Source: Streptococcus cristatus
GTDB lineage: Bacteria > Bacillota > Bacilli > Lactobacillales > Streptococcaceae
Assembly (NCBI RefSeq): GCF_003943505.1
Contig: NZ_RJPS01000006.1
Coordinates: 1 to 50,243 of the forward strand
Reading direction: 5' to 3'
DNA length: 50,243 nt
Shown here piece by piece: positions 1 to 7,991 of the stretch. The number at the start of each line of letters is the position of its first letter. Within the stretch, counting starts at the first letter, position 1. The position numbers and the translations under genes were made by a program. Under the pieces are notes generated by a model, which made no database searches, was not told the DNA's origin, and saw only the letters and a program-made list of their open reading frames with translations.

Positions 1-126
1 TTTCTGTCACTGACAGATTTATTGTTTTTTTCTTTGTTCAGTACTACAACTTGTGTTGTAGCGCCCTGCACATTGGTTCGTCTTGTTCAGTTTTCAAAGG
101 TCTTTATCGCTCTCTCAAGCGACAAC
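1..126 (-). other. 5' leader of an rRNA operon (pre-16S leader, partial)
   Basis: Read on the minus strand this matches what I know of the streptococcal pre-16S leader: a boxA-like antitermination motif CTTTGAAAACTGAACAAG around positions 82-98, a hairpin CTACAAC-TTGT-GTTGTAG (44-61), and the small dyad CTGTCA-C-TGACAG (4-16) that lies shortly before 16S. The 16S gene itself should begin just beyond the left edge. The transcript start is placed about 7 nt after the -10 box. The comX-rrn neighbourhood is common in streptococci. Confidence 0.8.
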
Positions 127-132
127 TATATC

Positions 133-161
133 AGTATATCACCTATCCATTCACTTGTCAA
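133..161 (-). promoter_or_regulatory. Strong sigma-A promoter of the rRNA operon
   Basis: Minus-strand TTGACA (156-161), 17-nt spacer, TATACT (133-138). It is a near-consensus promoter pointing out of the window to the left, just ahead of the pre-rRNA leader. Confidence 0.85.
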
Positions 162-238
162 CACTTTTTTTGAATTTTTTTATCTTTTTTACAAATTTAT
201 TTCCTACCACCATCAAAATCACTGATAAATCAATAACT

Positions 239-265
239 AAAAGGGAAAGATAAACTCTCCCTTTT
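239..265. terminator. Terminator downstream of comX
   Basis: Inverted repeat AAAAGGGA (239-246) / TCCCTTTT (258-265) directly after the comX stop. A- and T-rich ends allow function in either direction. It separates comX from the rRNA promoter. Confidence 0.65.
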
Positions 266-274
266 ACTCTATTC

Positions 275-757
275 CTAAATAATTATCTCAGAAAAATCTG
301 ATAAGTATGCCCCCAAGTCGCGCAACAGACTCTTACGTCCCTTAAACCGTTCGTCGCCTAGTAAGCGGTGGTATAACTCTAGTTGTTCTTTATCTAACTG
401 AGAAGTGTAGGATGCTAACGAACTTCGAAGAGCGACTAAATCATCTAAGCCTAGTTCGCGCTTACTCAGTCTATGACTAATGGTTCCAACTTCTTCATAA
501 GACTGACGGTCAAATCGGCGTTTTTGGCTCTCTTGCTTTCGAAGAATGTCATGAATATGATTCCGAAATTTTGTCTTGAAGTAACGATAGAGGCGGCTTT
601 CATCTTGACTGATATCTGGATGACTTTCTTCTAGCTGGTGATAAACCAGCATACCTTCTTGTTCCCAGTCACTACTCTCCCATAAATGTACATAATAATC
701 CCGTGCACAGCGCCGGACAATCCACTGCACTTTCTCATAGCGTTCCTTGAAGTTCAT
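275..757 (-). CDS. comX: Competence-specific alternative sigma factor ComX/SigX
   Basis: A 160-residue protein with the ComX layout. The sigma region 2-like core is YYVHLWESSDWEQEGML (about residues 21-37) and YFKTKFRNHIHDILRKQESQ (about 59-78). A short region 4-like helix-turn-helix lies at about 120-150 (FKGRKSLLRDL). ComX directs RNA polymerase to late competence (com/cin box, TACGAATA) promoters during natural transformation. The start follows an AAGGAGA ribosome site with good spacing. It sits between rpoE and an rRNA operon. I see no good -35 box, as expected of an activator-dependent (ComE-type) promoter. A lipoprotein gene at 18.5-19.2 kb in this window has a matching com box. Confidence 0.93.
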   Translation of the reverse strand: MNFKERYEKVQWIVRRCARDYYVHLWESSDWEQEGMLVYHQLEESHPDISQDESRLYRYFKTKFRNHIHDILRKQESQKRRFDRQSYEEVGTISHRLSKRELGLDDLVALRSSLASYTSQLDKEQLELYHRLLGDERFKGRKSLLRDLGAYLSDFSEIII

Positions 758-820
758 GTTATCTCCTTTTTCTTTGATAATATGATTCTACAAGAAAAAC
801 TCTTCCCTCAGGCCTCCTAT

Positions 821-850
821 CCCTATCCTGTCTATTTTTTGCCCCAACTG
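821..850 (-). promoter_or_regulatory. Possible ComE direct repeat upstream of comX (tentative)
   Basis: Minus strand CAGTTGGGG (842-850) and CAGGATAGGG (821-830) are imperfect repeats about two helical turns apart, upstream of comX and overlapping the end of rpoE. In the mitis group ComE binds paired 9-bp repeats before comX. The match is loose and is inference. Confidence 0.3.
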
Positions 851-1335
851 GTTCCTAACGCAAAATTTTTCGACATCTCAGGGACTTTTTGGAACATGTT
901 AGATGAAAGAGCTGGATCCTCTTCATAAGAGTCCTCATCTTCAGGATCATCATCGCTGTAATCAATCGCATCTTCGTCGCCATCCATAAAGGCATTAACG
1001 CGTTTTTTCTTGCGTTTCTTAGGCTCGTCTTCCTCATCCGTTTCTTCCAAAGCAATGATTTCTTCATCGACTTCGTCAATCGCATACCAAGAACGAAGGC
1101 CCCATTTATTATCGCCAAGTGGGATGAAGCTGCCATCTACATTCAATTCTGTATAAAATAGTGGTAGTGCTTCTCGGATTTCTCCATTTGATTTTTCCAA
1201 ATAATTTTGAATTTCATTGACAAGCTCATCGAAATACATTTCATGGTCACGCCCGCGCAATTCTAAGATGGCACGTGCTACCTCAATCATCGAAAGCTCA
1301 CTTTTTTCTTGTCCTGCAAATACTTCTAATTCCAA
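832..1335 (-). CDS. rpoE: RNA polymerase delta subunit RpoE (short C-terminal tail)
   Basis: The N-terminal winged-helix (HARE-HTH) domain of delta covers about residues 1-90. A basic patch KKRKKKR (about 107-113) and an acidic run ([18 protein letters not shown]) follow. Delta binds RNA polymerase, displaces nucleic acid and speeds recycling. The start is TTG, after AAGGAG at 6-nt spacing. At 167 residues it is shorter than the ~190 I expect for streptococcal delta. The long acidic tail stops after about residue 145 and a neutral/basic tail ending SWGKK replaces it. In other firmicutes rpoE is normally followed by pyrG, but here comX and an rRNA operon follow. The short tail may mark a rearrangement breakpoint (inference). 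Confidence 0.9.
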   Translation of the reverse strand: MELEVFAGQEKSELSMIEVARAILELRGRDHEMYFDELVNEIQNYLEKSNGEIREALPLFYTELNVDGSFIPLGDNKWGLRSWYAIDEVDEEIIALEETDEEDEPKKRKKKRVNAFMDGDEDAIDYSDDDPEDEDSYEEDPALSSNMFQKVPEMSKNFALGTSWGKK

Positions 1336-1392
1336 AGTTATTCTCCTTAAGATTACACAGGCATTTAGCCAGGCATTTTTTCGCTACTTTCT

Positions 1393-1421
1393 ATTGTACG
1401 ATAAATTTGTCGTCTAGTCAA
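1393..1421 (-). promoter_or_regulatory. Promoter of rpoE
   Basis: Minus-strand TTGACT (1416-1421), 17-nt spacer, TACAAT (1393-1398), about 60 nt upstream of the rpoE TTG start. Confidence 0.75.
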
Positions 1422-1572
1422 AAAAATTTCACCTAGACTATCCGACTTTTCAACTCCAGTCATTCTACCATAATCGTAGCATCTGTGGAGCAGCACCTTT
1501 CTGCAATTTTTAAACATTGACATATTGTGTTCACATGTCTACGACTAATCATGATATAATAGAAAAAACTTT

Positions 1573-2556
1573 ATGAATAGAAAGAAGCTTATGCCTCTCC
1601 TCCAACGCACCATCAAACTAGCTCTTGCAACATGTCTTGCTGCGGCTCTAGCTGCTTTTTTAGGTTTAAGCAATGCTATATCAGCCGGGATTATTGCTAT
1701 TCTCAGCGTTTCCGACACCCGCAGAAGCACTATCAAACTAGCCCGTAACCGCCTCTTGTCTACTATTTTAGCACTAGCCATCGGGAGCTTATCTTTCATC
1801 CTTCTAGGATTTAACCTTTGGAGCTTAGGGATTTATATCCTGCTCTACGTTCCCTTAGCTTATCTCTTTGGCTGGGAAATAGGCATCACCCCCAGCACAG
1901 TTTTGGTCACTCATCTACTGCTGGCCCATTCTGTTTCTTGGTCTCTTTTAGCCAATGAAATGGCTGTCTTCCTCATCGGAACGGGATTCGCTCTTCTGGC
2001 TAATTTATATATGGCTTCAAACCAGCAAGATATTGATAACTATCATATTCAAGTTGAAGAGCAACTGAAGAAAATTCTACTGCGTTTTGAATATTTCTTA
2101 AAAGCTGGAGACGGTCGAAACGATGCAACTCTAATCAAGGAACTAGATACTATCCTTCAAGAAGCCTTAGCACTGGTCTATCTGGACCATTCCAACCACC
2201 TCTTTCATCAGACCAACTACCACATTCATTATTTTGAAATGCGGCAGGCGCAGAATCGCATTCTAAAAGACATGGCAGGAAATATCAACAACTGTCAGTT
2301 GGCAGCTAGCGAGAGCTTGATTTTAGCACGTCTTTTCTCCAAGACAGCCCAGCAACTTAGTCAAGAAAATCCCGCTCACGAACTAGTTGAAGAAATCGAA
2401 GCCTGTTTGGCTGTTTTTCGCGAACGCCCGCTTCCTAAGACTCGGCAAGAATTTGAAACCCGAGCTACACTTCTGCAACTTTTACGAGACTTGGAAACTT
2501 TTATTGAGATTAAAGTAGAATTTTATCAAAATTACCAAAAAGTACAGACAAATTAA
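1573..2556 (+). CDS. Aromatic acid exporter family (ArAE/DUF939-like) membrane protein
   Basis: A 327-residue protein. The N-terminal half (about residues 8-155) is a set of hydrophobic helices (ALATCLAAALAAFLGL, AGIIAILSV, LALAIGSLSFILLGF and others). The C-terminal half is soluble and helical. This is the layout of YgaE/DUF939-type members of the aromatic acid exporter family. These are inner-membrane proteins thought to export aromatic carboxylates, and the streptococcal substrate is unknown. No clear Shine-Dalgarno precedes the ATG at 1573, while AGAAAG lies before an ATG at 1591, so the start may be six codons later. A TATAAT with an extended TG lies at about 1554-1559. It ends in a terminator shared with kimA. 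Confidence 0.75.
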   Translation: MNRKKLMPLLQRTIKLALATCLAAALAAFLGLSNAISAGIIAILSVSDTRRSTIKLARNRLLSTILALAIGSLSFILLGFNLWSLGIYILLYVPLAYLFGWEIGITPSTVLVTHLLLAHSVSWSLLANEMAVFLIGTGFALLANLYMASNQQDIDNYHIQVEEQLKKILLRFEYFLKAGDGRNDATLIKELDTILQEALALVYLDHSNHLFHQTNYHIHYFEMRQAQNRILKDMAGNINNCQLAASESLILARLFSKTAQQLSQENPAHELVEEIEACLAVFRERPLPKTRQEFETRATLLQLLRDLETFIEIKVEFYQNYQKVQTN

Positions 2557-2581
2557 CTTTATGCTATTTCCGATAAATAAT

Positions 2582-2612
2582 AAAAGGAGTTGAAAAATCT
2601 TCAACTCCTTTT
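2582..2612. terminator. Bidirectional terminator between exporter gene and kimA
   Basis: Perfect 13-bp stem AAAAGGAGTTGAA (2582-2594) / TTCAACTCCTTTT (2600-2612), 5-nt loop, followed by T on the plus strand and preceded by A. It lies between convergent genes. Confidence 0.9.
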
Positions 2613-2635
2613 TCTCATTCAGTAAAGGCATTCGC

Positions 2636-4483
2636 TCATTCTTTTAAGTGATAAGAATAACTTGCAACCACGACATCCTCATACCATTTCAGATAGTATT
2701 TCAATTTCAAGCTCATCTGGTTATGCAAGACATTTTGCCATCTCTTTTTAGGTATAAATTGAGGTACTAGGACCGTCACTGTCCGACCTTCTTTTTTGGC
2801 TCGCTTGGCCACTTTAATCACATACTGAACTGTCGGACTAATGATATTGCGGTAGCTAGTCGTAACTGTCTCAAAGCGAATATCAGGGAAGTAGTCAGCA
2901 AATTCCTCGGCGACTTCAGCATCTTTTTCAGCAGTTTCTGCTGTTGAAACGTGCATTGCCACGACTTCATCTCCGATACTGCGAGCATAGCTCATCGCTC
3001 CTACACTGACTCGGGTAACATTCCCGACTAGGACAATTACTGTATTACCAGTGTAGCTCTGACGCTCAATATGGTCATGCAATCTCAACTGTTTAGCAAC
3101 TCTATTATAGTGCTGCTTGATAGATAAAAATAGCCAAGTCAAGACAATAATAATAGGGAAGAAAGGCCAAATATCTTGAAGACGGAACAAGAGCAAGATA
3201 AGGACAATCCCGTAACAAATGATCGCACCAAGGATATTTGCAATTGAATGCTTCAAGAAATTCTTTCCATATTTTTTCTTCCAATGGACAACCATACCGG
3301 TCTGGGAGAGAGCAAAGGGCACGAACACACCAATGGTGTACAGGGGAATCAAGCGTTCTGTATTTCCCTTAAAGATGAACAAAAGAGCAATGGCACCAAA
3401 AGCCAAAGTGAAAATACCATTAGAATAGCTGAGCCGATCTCCTTTTTCCATGTACATATGAGGCATGTATTTGTTCTTAGCCATATTGTAGGAGAGCATA
3501 GGAAAGGCTGAAAAGCCTGTATTGGCTGCCACTGCTAAGATCAAAGCAGTTGACAATTGGAAAACATAGAACAAAATACGACCAAGAGGAGAAGTCCCCA
3601 AAATCGCTTGCGCCATCTGAGCCAGGGTCGTTACACCTTTGACAGGCACGATGCCGATCCAATAATTCAAGAAGGTAATGCCCGCAAACATGATACCTAG
3701 AATTAAAGCCATAATCGAGAGGGTGGCTGCGGCATTATGGGCCTTCGGTTTCTTAAAAAAGGGGACCGAATTGGAAATAGCTTCCACTCCAGTCAAGGAA
3801 GCAGAGCCACTGGTGAAAGCTCGAAGCAGCAAGATTAAACTGACTCCAGTAATCGGACTACCAATGCTTGCAGTTGCATGATAGTCTAAAATTCCTGTCA
3901 GGATTTGCACAAAACCAAAACCAATCAACAATAAGGTGCTAACAATAAAAAGATAGACAGGAATCATCAAGGAAGTGGCCGATTCTTTTAATCCTCGGAG
4001 ATTCATTAGCATCAACAAGAGAACTAAGAAAATGGAAATATGTAAATTGTAGGGATGTAAGACGGGAATTGCAGAGGTAATTGCGTCCGCTCCAGAAGCG
4101 ACTGAAACGGCTACTGTCAACATGTAATCTACCAGCAAGCTTCCGCCAGCGATCAAACCTGCTGTTGGAGATAGATTTTCTGTCGTCACCATATAAGCTC
4201 CTCCTCCTTGAGGGTAAGCATGGATAACCTGACGGTAAGAAATCGTTAAACTCGCTAATAAAACCAATACGACAATTCCTATGGGAAGCGACCACCAAAT
4301 AGCACCTATAGAAACAGAAGTCAAGACCAAAACAACCTGCTCCGGTCCATAAGCAATCGAAGATAAAGCGTCACTGGAGAGCATGGCTAAAGCTTGCATC
4401 TTAGTCAATAAATGGCCATCTTCGCCCTCTTTTCCAGATTTTAATGGGCGTCCAATAAAAAAACCTTTTAGCTTGGAAAACAT
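2636..4483 (-). CDS. kimA: KimA-type potassium importer (APC superfamily, YdaO-like)
   Basis: A 615-residue protein. The start is conserved with B. subtilis KimA (GRPLKSG, then ALAMLSSDALSSIAYG at about 36-51 and SYRQVIHAYPQGGGAY at about 94-109). Twelve or so hydrophobic helices run to about residue 470. A soluble C-terminal universal-stress-like domain follows (TVIVLVGNVTRVSVGAMSYA). KimA is a high-affinity proton-coupled K+ importer inhibited by c-di-AMP; in Bacillus its gene is also under a c-di-AMP riboswitch. The start is ATG at 4483 because AAAGGAGGAACTT precedes it; an in-frame ATG at 4504 has no ribosome site. The leader is only about 20 nt, so no riboswitch fits. A palindrome covers the promoter instead. 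Confidence 0.85.
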   Translation of the reverse strand: MFSKLKGFFIGRPLKSGKEGEDGHLLTKMQALAMLSSDALSSIAYGPEQVVLVLTSVSIGAIWWSLPIGIVVLVLLASLTISYRQVIHAYPQGGGAYMVTTENLSPTAGLIAGGSLLVDYMLTVAVSVASGADAITSAIPVLHPYNLHISIFLVLLLMLMNLRGLKESATSLMIPVYLFIVSTLLLIGFGFVQILTGILDYHATASIGSPITGVSLILLLRAFTSGSASLTGVEAISNSVPFFKKPKAHNAAATLSIMALILGIMFAGITFLNYWIGIVPVKGVTTLAQMAQAILGTSPLGRILFYVFQLSTALILAVAANTGFSAFPMLSYNMAKNKYMPHMYMEKGDRLSYSNGIFTLAFGAIALLFIFKGNTERLIPLYTIGVFVPFALSQTGMVVHWKKKYGKNFLKHSIANILGAIICYGIVLILLLFRLQDIWPFFPIIIVLTWLFLSIKQHYNRVAKQLRLHDHIERQSYTGNTVIVLVGNVTRVSVGAMSYARSIGDEVVAMHVSTAETAEKDAEVAEEFADYFPDIRFETVTTSYRNIISPTVQYVIKVAKRAKKEGRTVTVLVPQFIPKKRWQNVLHNQMSLKLKYYLKWYEDVVVASYSYHLKE

Positions 4484-4509
4484 AAGTTCCTCCTTTAAAA
4501 ACATGAGCC

Positions 4510-4551
4510 ATTCTACTCTTTTTCAGAAAACATGTCAATACTTTTCTGAAA
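4510..4551 (-). promoter_or_regulatory. kimA promoter embedded in a 31-bp palindrome
   Basis: Minus-strand TTGACA (4533-4538), 17-nt spacer, TAGAAT (4510-4515). A perfect inverted repeat TTTCAGAAAA (4521-4530) / TTTTCTGAAA (4542-4551), separated by 11 nt, spans the -35 box. A repressor bound here would block the promoter. The binding protein is unknown. Confidence 0.75.
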
Positions 4552-4670
4552 ATAAATTTCAACCTCCTACTTTTTATCCAATAATATATTTAAAGTTTTA
4601 AATTTAATCTTCTACAAAATTTTCCAGTTTTTTTCTGGAAACAGCATGCTTGTTTATATGGGAGTATCAA

Positions 4671-4695
4671 AAAACGAGCTTTATATAAAACTCGT
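4671..4695 (-). terminator. Terminator after mrnC
   Basis: On the minus strand ACGAG (4691-4695) pairs with CTCGT (4674-4678), with an AT-rich loop that can extend the stem, followed by TTTTTTG. It closes the cysE-cysS-mrnC group. Confidence 0.7.
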
Positions 4696-4774
4696 CTTTG
4701 ATATAAAAATTTCTTAAATCCTAGTGGTTGTTAGTAAAAGAATTCTATCTCAGAATAAACAAGATAGCAGTGCA

Positions 4775-5167
4775 TCAAAACGAGGCCTCAATCTTCCGAA
4801 TACACCAGTCAATCAGCTCTTCCAGTCGCTCAACGGCTTCGGTCATATGCAGATAGCCCATGACTGCCTCAAAGCCGGTCGACATCCGGTAGGTGACGAT
4901 GTCCGTATTCTTAGCCTTGGTGTGGCTGTTGGCATTGCGGCCGCGCTTGTAGATATCCTCTTCCTTCTCCGTCAGAATCCCTTCTTCCAGCATGAGAGAG
5001 ATGAGGTTGGCCTGAGCCTTGGCAGAAACGTACTTAGTCGCTTCCCTGTGCAGCTGATTGGGCTTGGTCAGACCTTGAAAAATCAGGTGCCTCCGGATAT
5101 ACATGGAGTAGACAGCATCACCCTCAAAAGCGAGGGCAATGCCGTTAATCAGGTTGACATCAGTCAC
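4775..5167 (-). CDS. mrnC: Mini-ribonuclease 3 (MrnC)
   Basis: A 130-residue RNase III-like catalytic domain without a double-stranded RNA-binding domain. The acidic motif is LAFEGDAVYSMYIRRHL (about residues 12-28), with further conserved features KAQANLISLML and KRGRNANSHTKAKN. MrnC matures 23S rRNA ends. It starts with GTG and overlaps the cysS stop by 8 nt (GTGACTGA), so it is translationally coupled to cysS, an order conserved in many firmicutes. Confidence 0.93.
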   Translation of the reverse strand: MTDVNLINGIALAFEGDAVYSMYIRRHLIFQGLTKPNQLHREATKYVSAKAQANLISLMLEEGILTEKEEDIYKRGRNANSHTKAKNTDIVTYRMSTGFEAVMGYLHMTEAVERLEELIDWCIRKIEASF

Positions 5168-6503
5168 GGGTCCACCTCACTCCATCCTTAGTATCCAAAA
5201 GCTTAATACCCTGAGCGGCCAATTCATCCCGAATACGGTCTGCAGTCGCAAAGTCTCGATTAGCACGCGCTTCTTGGCGTTCCTCAATCAAGCGCTCAAT
5301 GTCCGCATCCAAGACTTCTTCTACAAAAACGATACCAAAAACTTCTAAGAGCTTGGCAAAGGCTTCCTTGACTTCAGCGGTGTAGTTGCCAGAGTTGATC
5401 CACTTGGCGAGCTCGAAGACAACCGTGATACCGTTAGCCGCATTGAAATCATCGTCCATAGCAGCGGTGAACTTGTCTAGAAAGGCTTGAAGCTGAGCAG
5501 AATCCGCCTGACCAGTGAAAGGTTGCTCATAGGTATTCTTCAAATACTTGAGATTGATTGCTGCATCATGAACAGCCTTTTCTGTGAAATTGATAGGCTT
5601 GCGATAATGCTGGGTAGCAAAGAAGAAACGCAGCACCTGACCATCAATGTTCTTGAGGGCATCGTGAACAGTAATGAAATTGCCTAGAGATTTGGACATC
5701 TTGACGTCATCGATGTTGACAAAGCCATTGTGCATCCAGTAGTTGGCAAAAGTCTGACCGGTCTTGGCTTCTGACTGAGCGATTTCATTGGTATGGTGAG
5801 GAAACTCCAAGTCTGCTCCACCACCGTGAATATCAATGGTGTCACCCAAAATCTCTGTCGACATGACCGAACACTCGATATGCCAGCCCGGACGACCAGG
5901 TCCCCAAGGACTGTCCCAAGAAATCTCGCCTGACTTGGCAGCTTTCCAGAGGGCGAAATCTACTGGATTTTCCTTACGAGCCGTTTCTTCATCTGTTCGA
6001 CCTGAAGCACCCAGCTCCAAATCTTCCAAGGTTTTATTGGCTAATTTGGCATAATTGTGAGACTTTTCCACACGGAAATAAACATCCCCTTGACTCTCAT
6101 AGGCAAAGCCTTTAGCAATCAAGTCCTCCACGAAGCGGATGATGTCTCCCATAAAGTCAATCACGCGTGGATGCTGAGTAGCCGGCTTGACACCCAAAGC
6201 CGTCACATCCTCACGAAAGGCAGCGATATACTTGTCAGCCACTTCTCTTGGTGTGATGCCTTCTTCCTTGGCTCGATGGATAATCTTATCATCTACATCT
6301 GTAAAATTGGAAATATAATTGACCTCAAATCCCCGATACTCAAAATAGCGACGAACTGTGTCAAAAGCTACTGTTGAGCGGGCATTGCCGACATGGATAT
6401 AGTTATAAACCGTCGGACCGCAGACATACATGCGAACCTTGCCCTCTTCAATGGGCACAAATTCACGTAGGCTGCGGGTCATGGTGTCGTAAATTTTAAT
6501 CAT
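5160..6503 (-). CDS. cysS: Cysteinyl-tRNA synthetase
   Basis: A 447-residue class I synthetase charging tRNA-Cys. The zinc-ligand Cys28 lies in YVCGPTVYNYIHVGNAR, with HVGN as the HIGH motif (37-40). KMSKSLGNF follows at about residue 267, and WHIECSVM carries a second zinc ligand. I chose ATG at 6503 because AGAAGGGAG lies 8 nt before it; the in-frame GTG three codons upstream would overlap the ribosome site. It shares a transcript direction with cysE upstream, joining cysteine synthesis and cysteine charging. Confidence 0.96.
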   Translation of the reverse strand: MIKIYDTMTRSLREFVPIEEGKVRMYVCGPTVYNYIHVGNARSTVAFDTVRRYFEYRGFEVNYISNFTDVDDKIIHRAKEEGITPREVADKYIAAFREDVTALGVKPATQHPRVIDFMGDIIRFVEDLIAKGFAYESQGDVYFRVEKSHNYAKLANKTLEDLELGASGRTDEETARKENPVDFALWKAAKSGEISWDSPWGPGRPGWHIECSVMSTEILGDTIDIHGGGADLEFPHHTNEIAQSEAKTGQTFANYWMHNGFVNIDDVKMSKSLGNFITVHDALKNIDGQVLRFFFATQHYRKPINFTEKAVHDAAINLKYLKNTYEQPFTGQADSAQLQAFLDKFTAAMDDDFNAANGITVVFELAKWINSGNYTAEVKEAFAKLLEVFGIVFVEEVLDADIERLIEERQEARANRDFATADRIRDELAAQGIKLLDTKDGVRWTRD

Positions 6504-6520
6504 GCGGTCCACTCCCTTCT

Positions 6521-7042
6521 CTATTTCTGACTTTTTCGGCTGAAAACCAGCTCTGCAAAAGGGCCAAATTGTCTGAGGCTATCCAGTTGGTAAAAGCGCT
6601 GCCCTTCCTCTTGGGTAAAGAGGGGAACCCCCTTTCCTAGGATAAGGGGCGCTATCTGAATAATGAGGTGGTCGAAAAGATTCGCATCCAAGAGCGGTCC
6701 TACCAAGGAATTACCACCAATCACAAAGACATTTTTACCTTTGTCAATCTGGTGAACAAAGTCCACCACATCCCCAGCTACTGGCTGGTAATTGCTGACA
6801 GGCAGGTGCCTATCATGCGTAAAGACATAGTTTTCCGTAGCTTGATAAAAACTTTCTACATCTTGCAAATCTTGGATTTCCTCAAAGGTCCGCTTGCCCA
6901 TGATGGTGATATCCATTTGCCTGTAAAAGTCATCATAGCCTGTATCCTCTACAGAACCAAGCTGATGCAGCCAGTCTATCCTGTGCTGGCTGTCTGCCAA
7001 GTAGCCATCCATGGTGATACAGCCGTAAAAATATACTGCCAT
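6521..7042 (-). CDS. Dihydrofolate reductase-family (RibD C-terminal-like) protein
   Basis: A 173-residue protein resembling the RibD_C/DHFR-like fold. The N-terminal strand is YFYGCITMDGYLAD, TIMGKRTFEEI is the nucleotide-binding helix region, and VFVIGGNSLVGPLL is the glycine-rich NADPH loop. The C-terminal IAPLILGKGVPLF motif is typical of uncharacterised reductases of this family. The substrate is unknown; it is not FolA, whose motifs differ. It lies 8 nt after the phosphorylase gene and 17 nt before cysS, so it is probably co-transcribed. Confidence 0.8.
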   Translation of the reverse strand: MAVYFYGCITMDGYLADSQHRIDWLHQLGSVEDTGYDDFYRQMDITIMGKRTFEEIQDLQDVESFYQATENYVFTHDRHLPVSNYQPVAGDVVDFVHQIDKGKNVFVIGGNSLVGPLLDANLFDHLIIQIAPLILGKGVPLFTQEEGQRFYQLDSLRQFGPFAELVFSRKSQK

Positions 7043-7050
7043 TCTTGTAG

Positions 7051-7815
7051 TTACCTTTCTAGTTCCTTTGCTATTGTCAAAGCGATAGTGAAAAAAGTCA
7101 TGGCATCAGCTGTCCGCTCTTCATGGCGGGCATCCCAGGTTCGGTTATGATGATCCACATAGTCAGCTGTGTAGAAGAACTGATAGACTTTACTCTTGCG
7201 AAATTGACTCCAAGCCATGATAGCTGAAGCTTCCATGTCCACCACTTTGGCTCCAGCAGCCAAGCGACGCTTGACCTTATCAGGCGTTTCTCGATAAAAG
7301 GCATCAGTCGTCCAAGACTTAGTGCGGATATGCTCGATATTGTGCTTATCAAAGATGGCTTCCAGCTTAATCAACAGGGATTCGTCATAGGCGACTTCAT
7401 CACCCGGTGGGGCATAGTGATAGCTAGTCCCTTCATCTCGCAATGCAGCCGCAGGCAGGATGATTTTATCCGCCTCAATTGAGTAATCCAAAACACCACA
7501 AGAACCTAGAAGGATGAAATTCTTGAAGCCTCTAGCCGCCAACTCCTCCAGTTGGCCAATCACTGATGGAGCTCCAATAAGCGCAGTCATGACCGCAACT
7601 TGATTTCCATCATAATTATATACATACCAAGGAAATTGACCGTTAAGATTTTTTAAATAGCCTCCTGGATAGACTTCTTCTGACTCAATCAAACGTTTCA
7701 GAATTTCTCCATTAAAGGACAGGATGATGGTTTCACATACCTCACCTTTGTCAATAATCTGCCTATCTGTTGGTTCAATAACCCCAGCTACATCTTCGAA
7801 TTCCTCTAATAGCAT
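7051..7815 (-). CDS. Nucleoside phosphorylase family protein
   Basis: A 254-residue PNP/UDP-phosphorylase-fold protein. AVMTALIGAPSVIGQLEELA and NFILLGSCGVLD form the phosphate/ribose-binding part. The signature VVDMEASAIMAWSQFRK (about residues 191-207) carries the M-E pair that contacts ribose. The specificity (uridine, purine or another nucleoside) cannot be read from the sequence. The ATG overlaps the end of a decayed reading frame upstream (7806-7979). Confidence 0.82.
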   Translation of the reverse strand: MLLEEFEDVAGVIEPTDRQIIDKGEVCETIILSFNGEILKRLIESEEVYPGGYLKNLNGQFPWYVYNYDGNQVAVMTALIGAPSVIGQLEELAARGFKNFILLGSCGVLDYSIEADKIILPAAALRDEGTSYHYAPPGDEVAYDESLLIKLEAIFDKHNIEHIRTKSWTTDAFYRETPDKVKRRLAAGAKVVDMEASAIMAWSQFRKSKVYQFFYTADYVDHHNRTWDARHEERTADAMTFFTIALTIAKELER

Positions 7816-7979
7816 AACTTCTCTTTCTTTAAGGCTTCAGCAAAGCCATCCTCGTCTTTTTCTTTGACGGCAAAGTTTGGTCTCATCTTTTCAGCTTCAC
7901 TTATAGTGAGTCCATTGAGTTACAGTTTGCCAAATTACTCCTTGGCAAGACCTCCTAAAGTATCTTGTTAGCTGTCCAA
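7806..7979 (-). pseudogene. Possible decayed ORF remnant between cysE and phosphorylase
   Basis: One minus-strand frame reads like protein across most of this gap (LGGLAKE, then FGKL, then LNGLTISEAEKMRPNFAVKE and DEDGFAEALKK). It is broken by three stops and has no start. The last 35 or so codons are open and end inside the phosphorylase start. I do not recognise the family. It could be chance coding potential. Confidence 0.3.
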
Positions 7980-7991
7980 AATTGGCCTTTC

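Noticed and set aside
4484..4774. c-di-AMP (ydaO) riboswitch upstream of kimA
   Set aside because: The promoter lies about 20 nt before the ribosome site, leaving no room for a riboswitch in the transcript.
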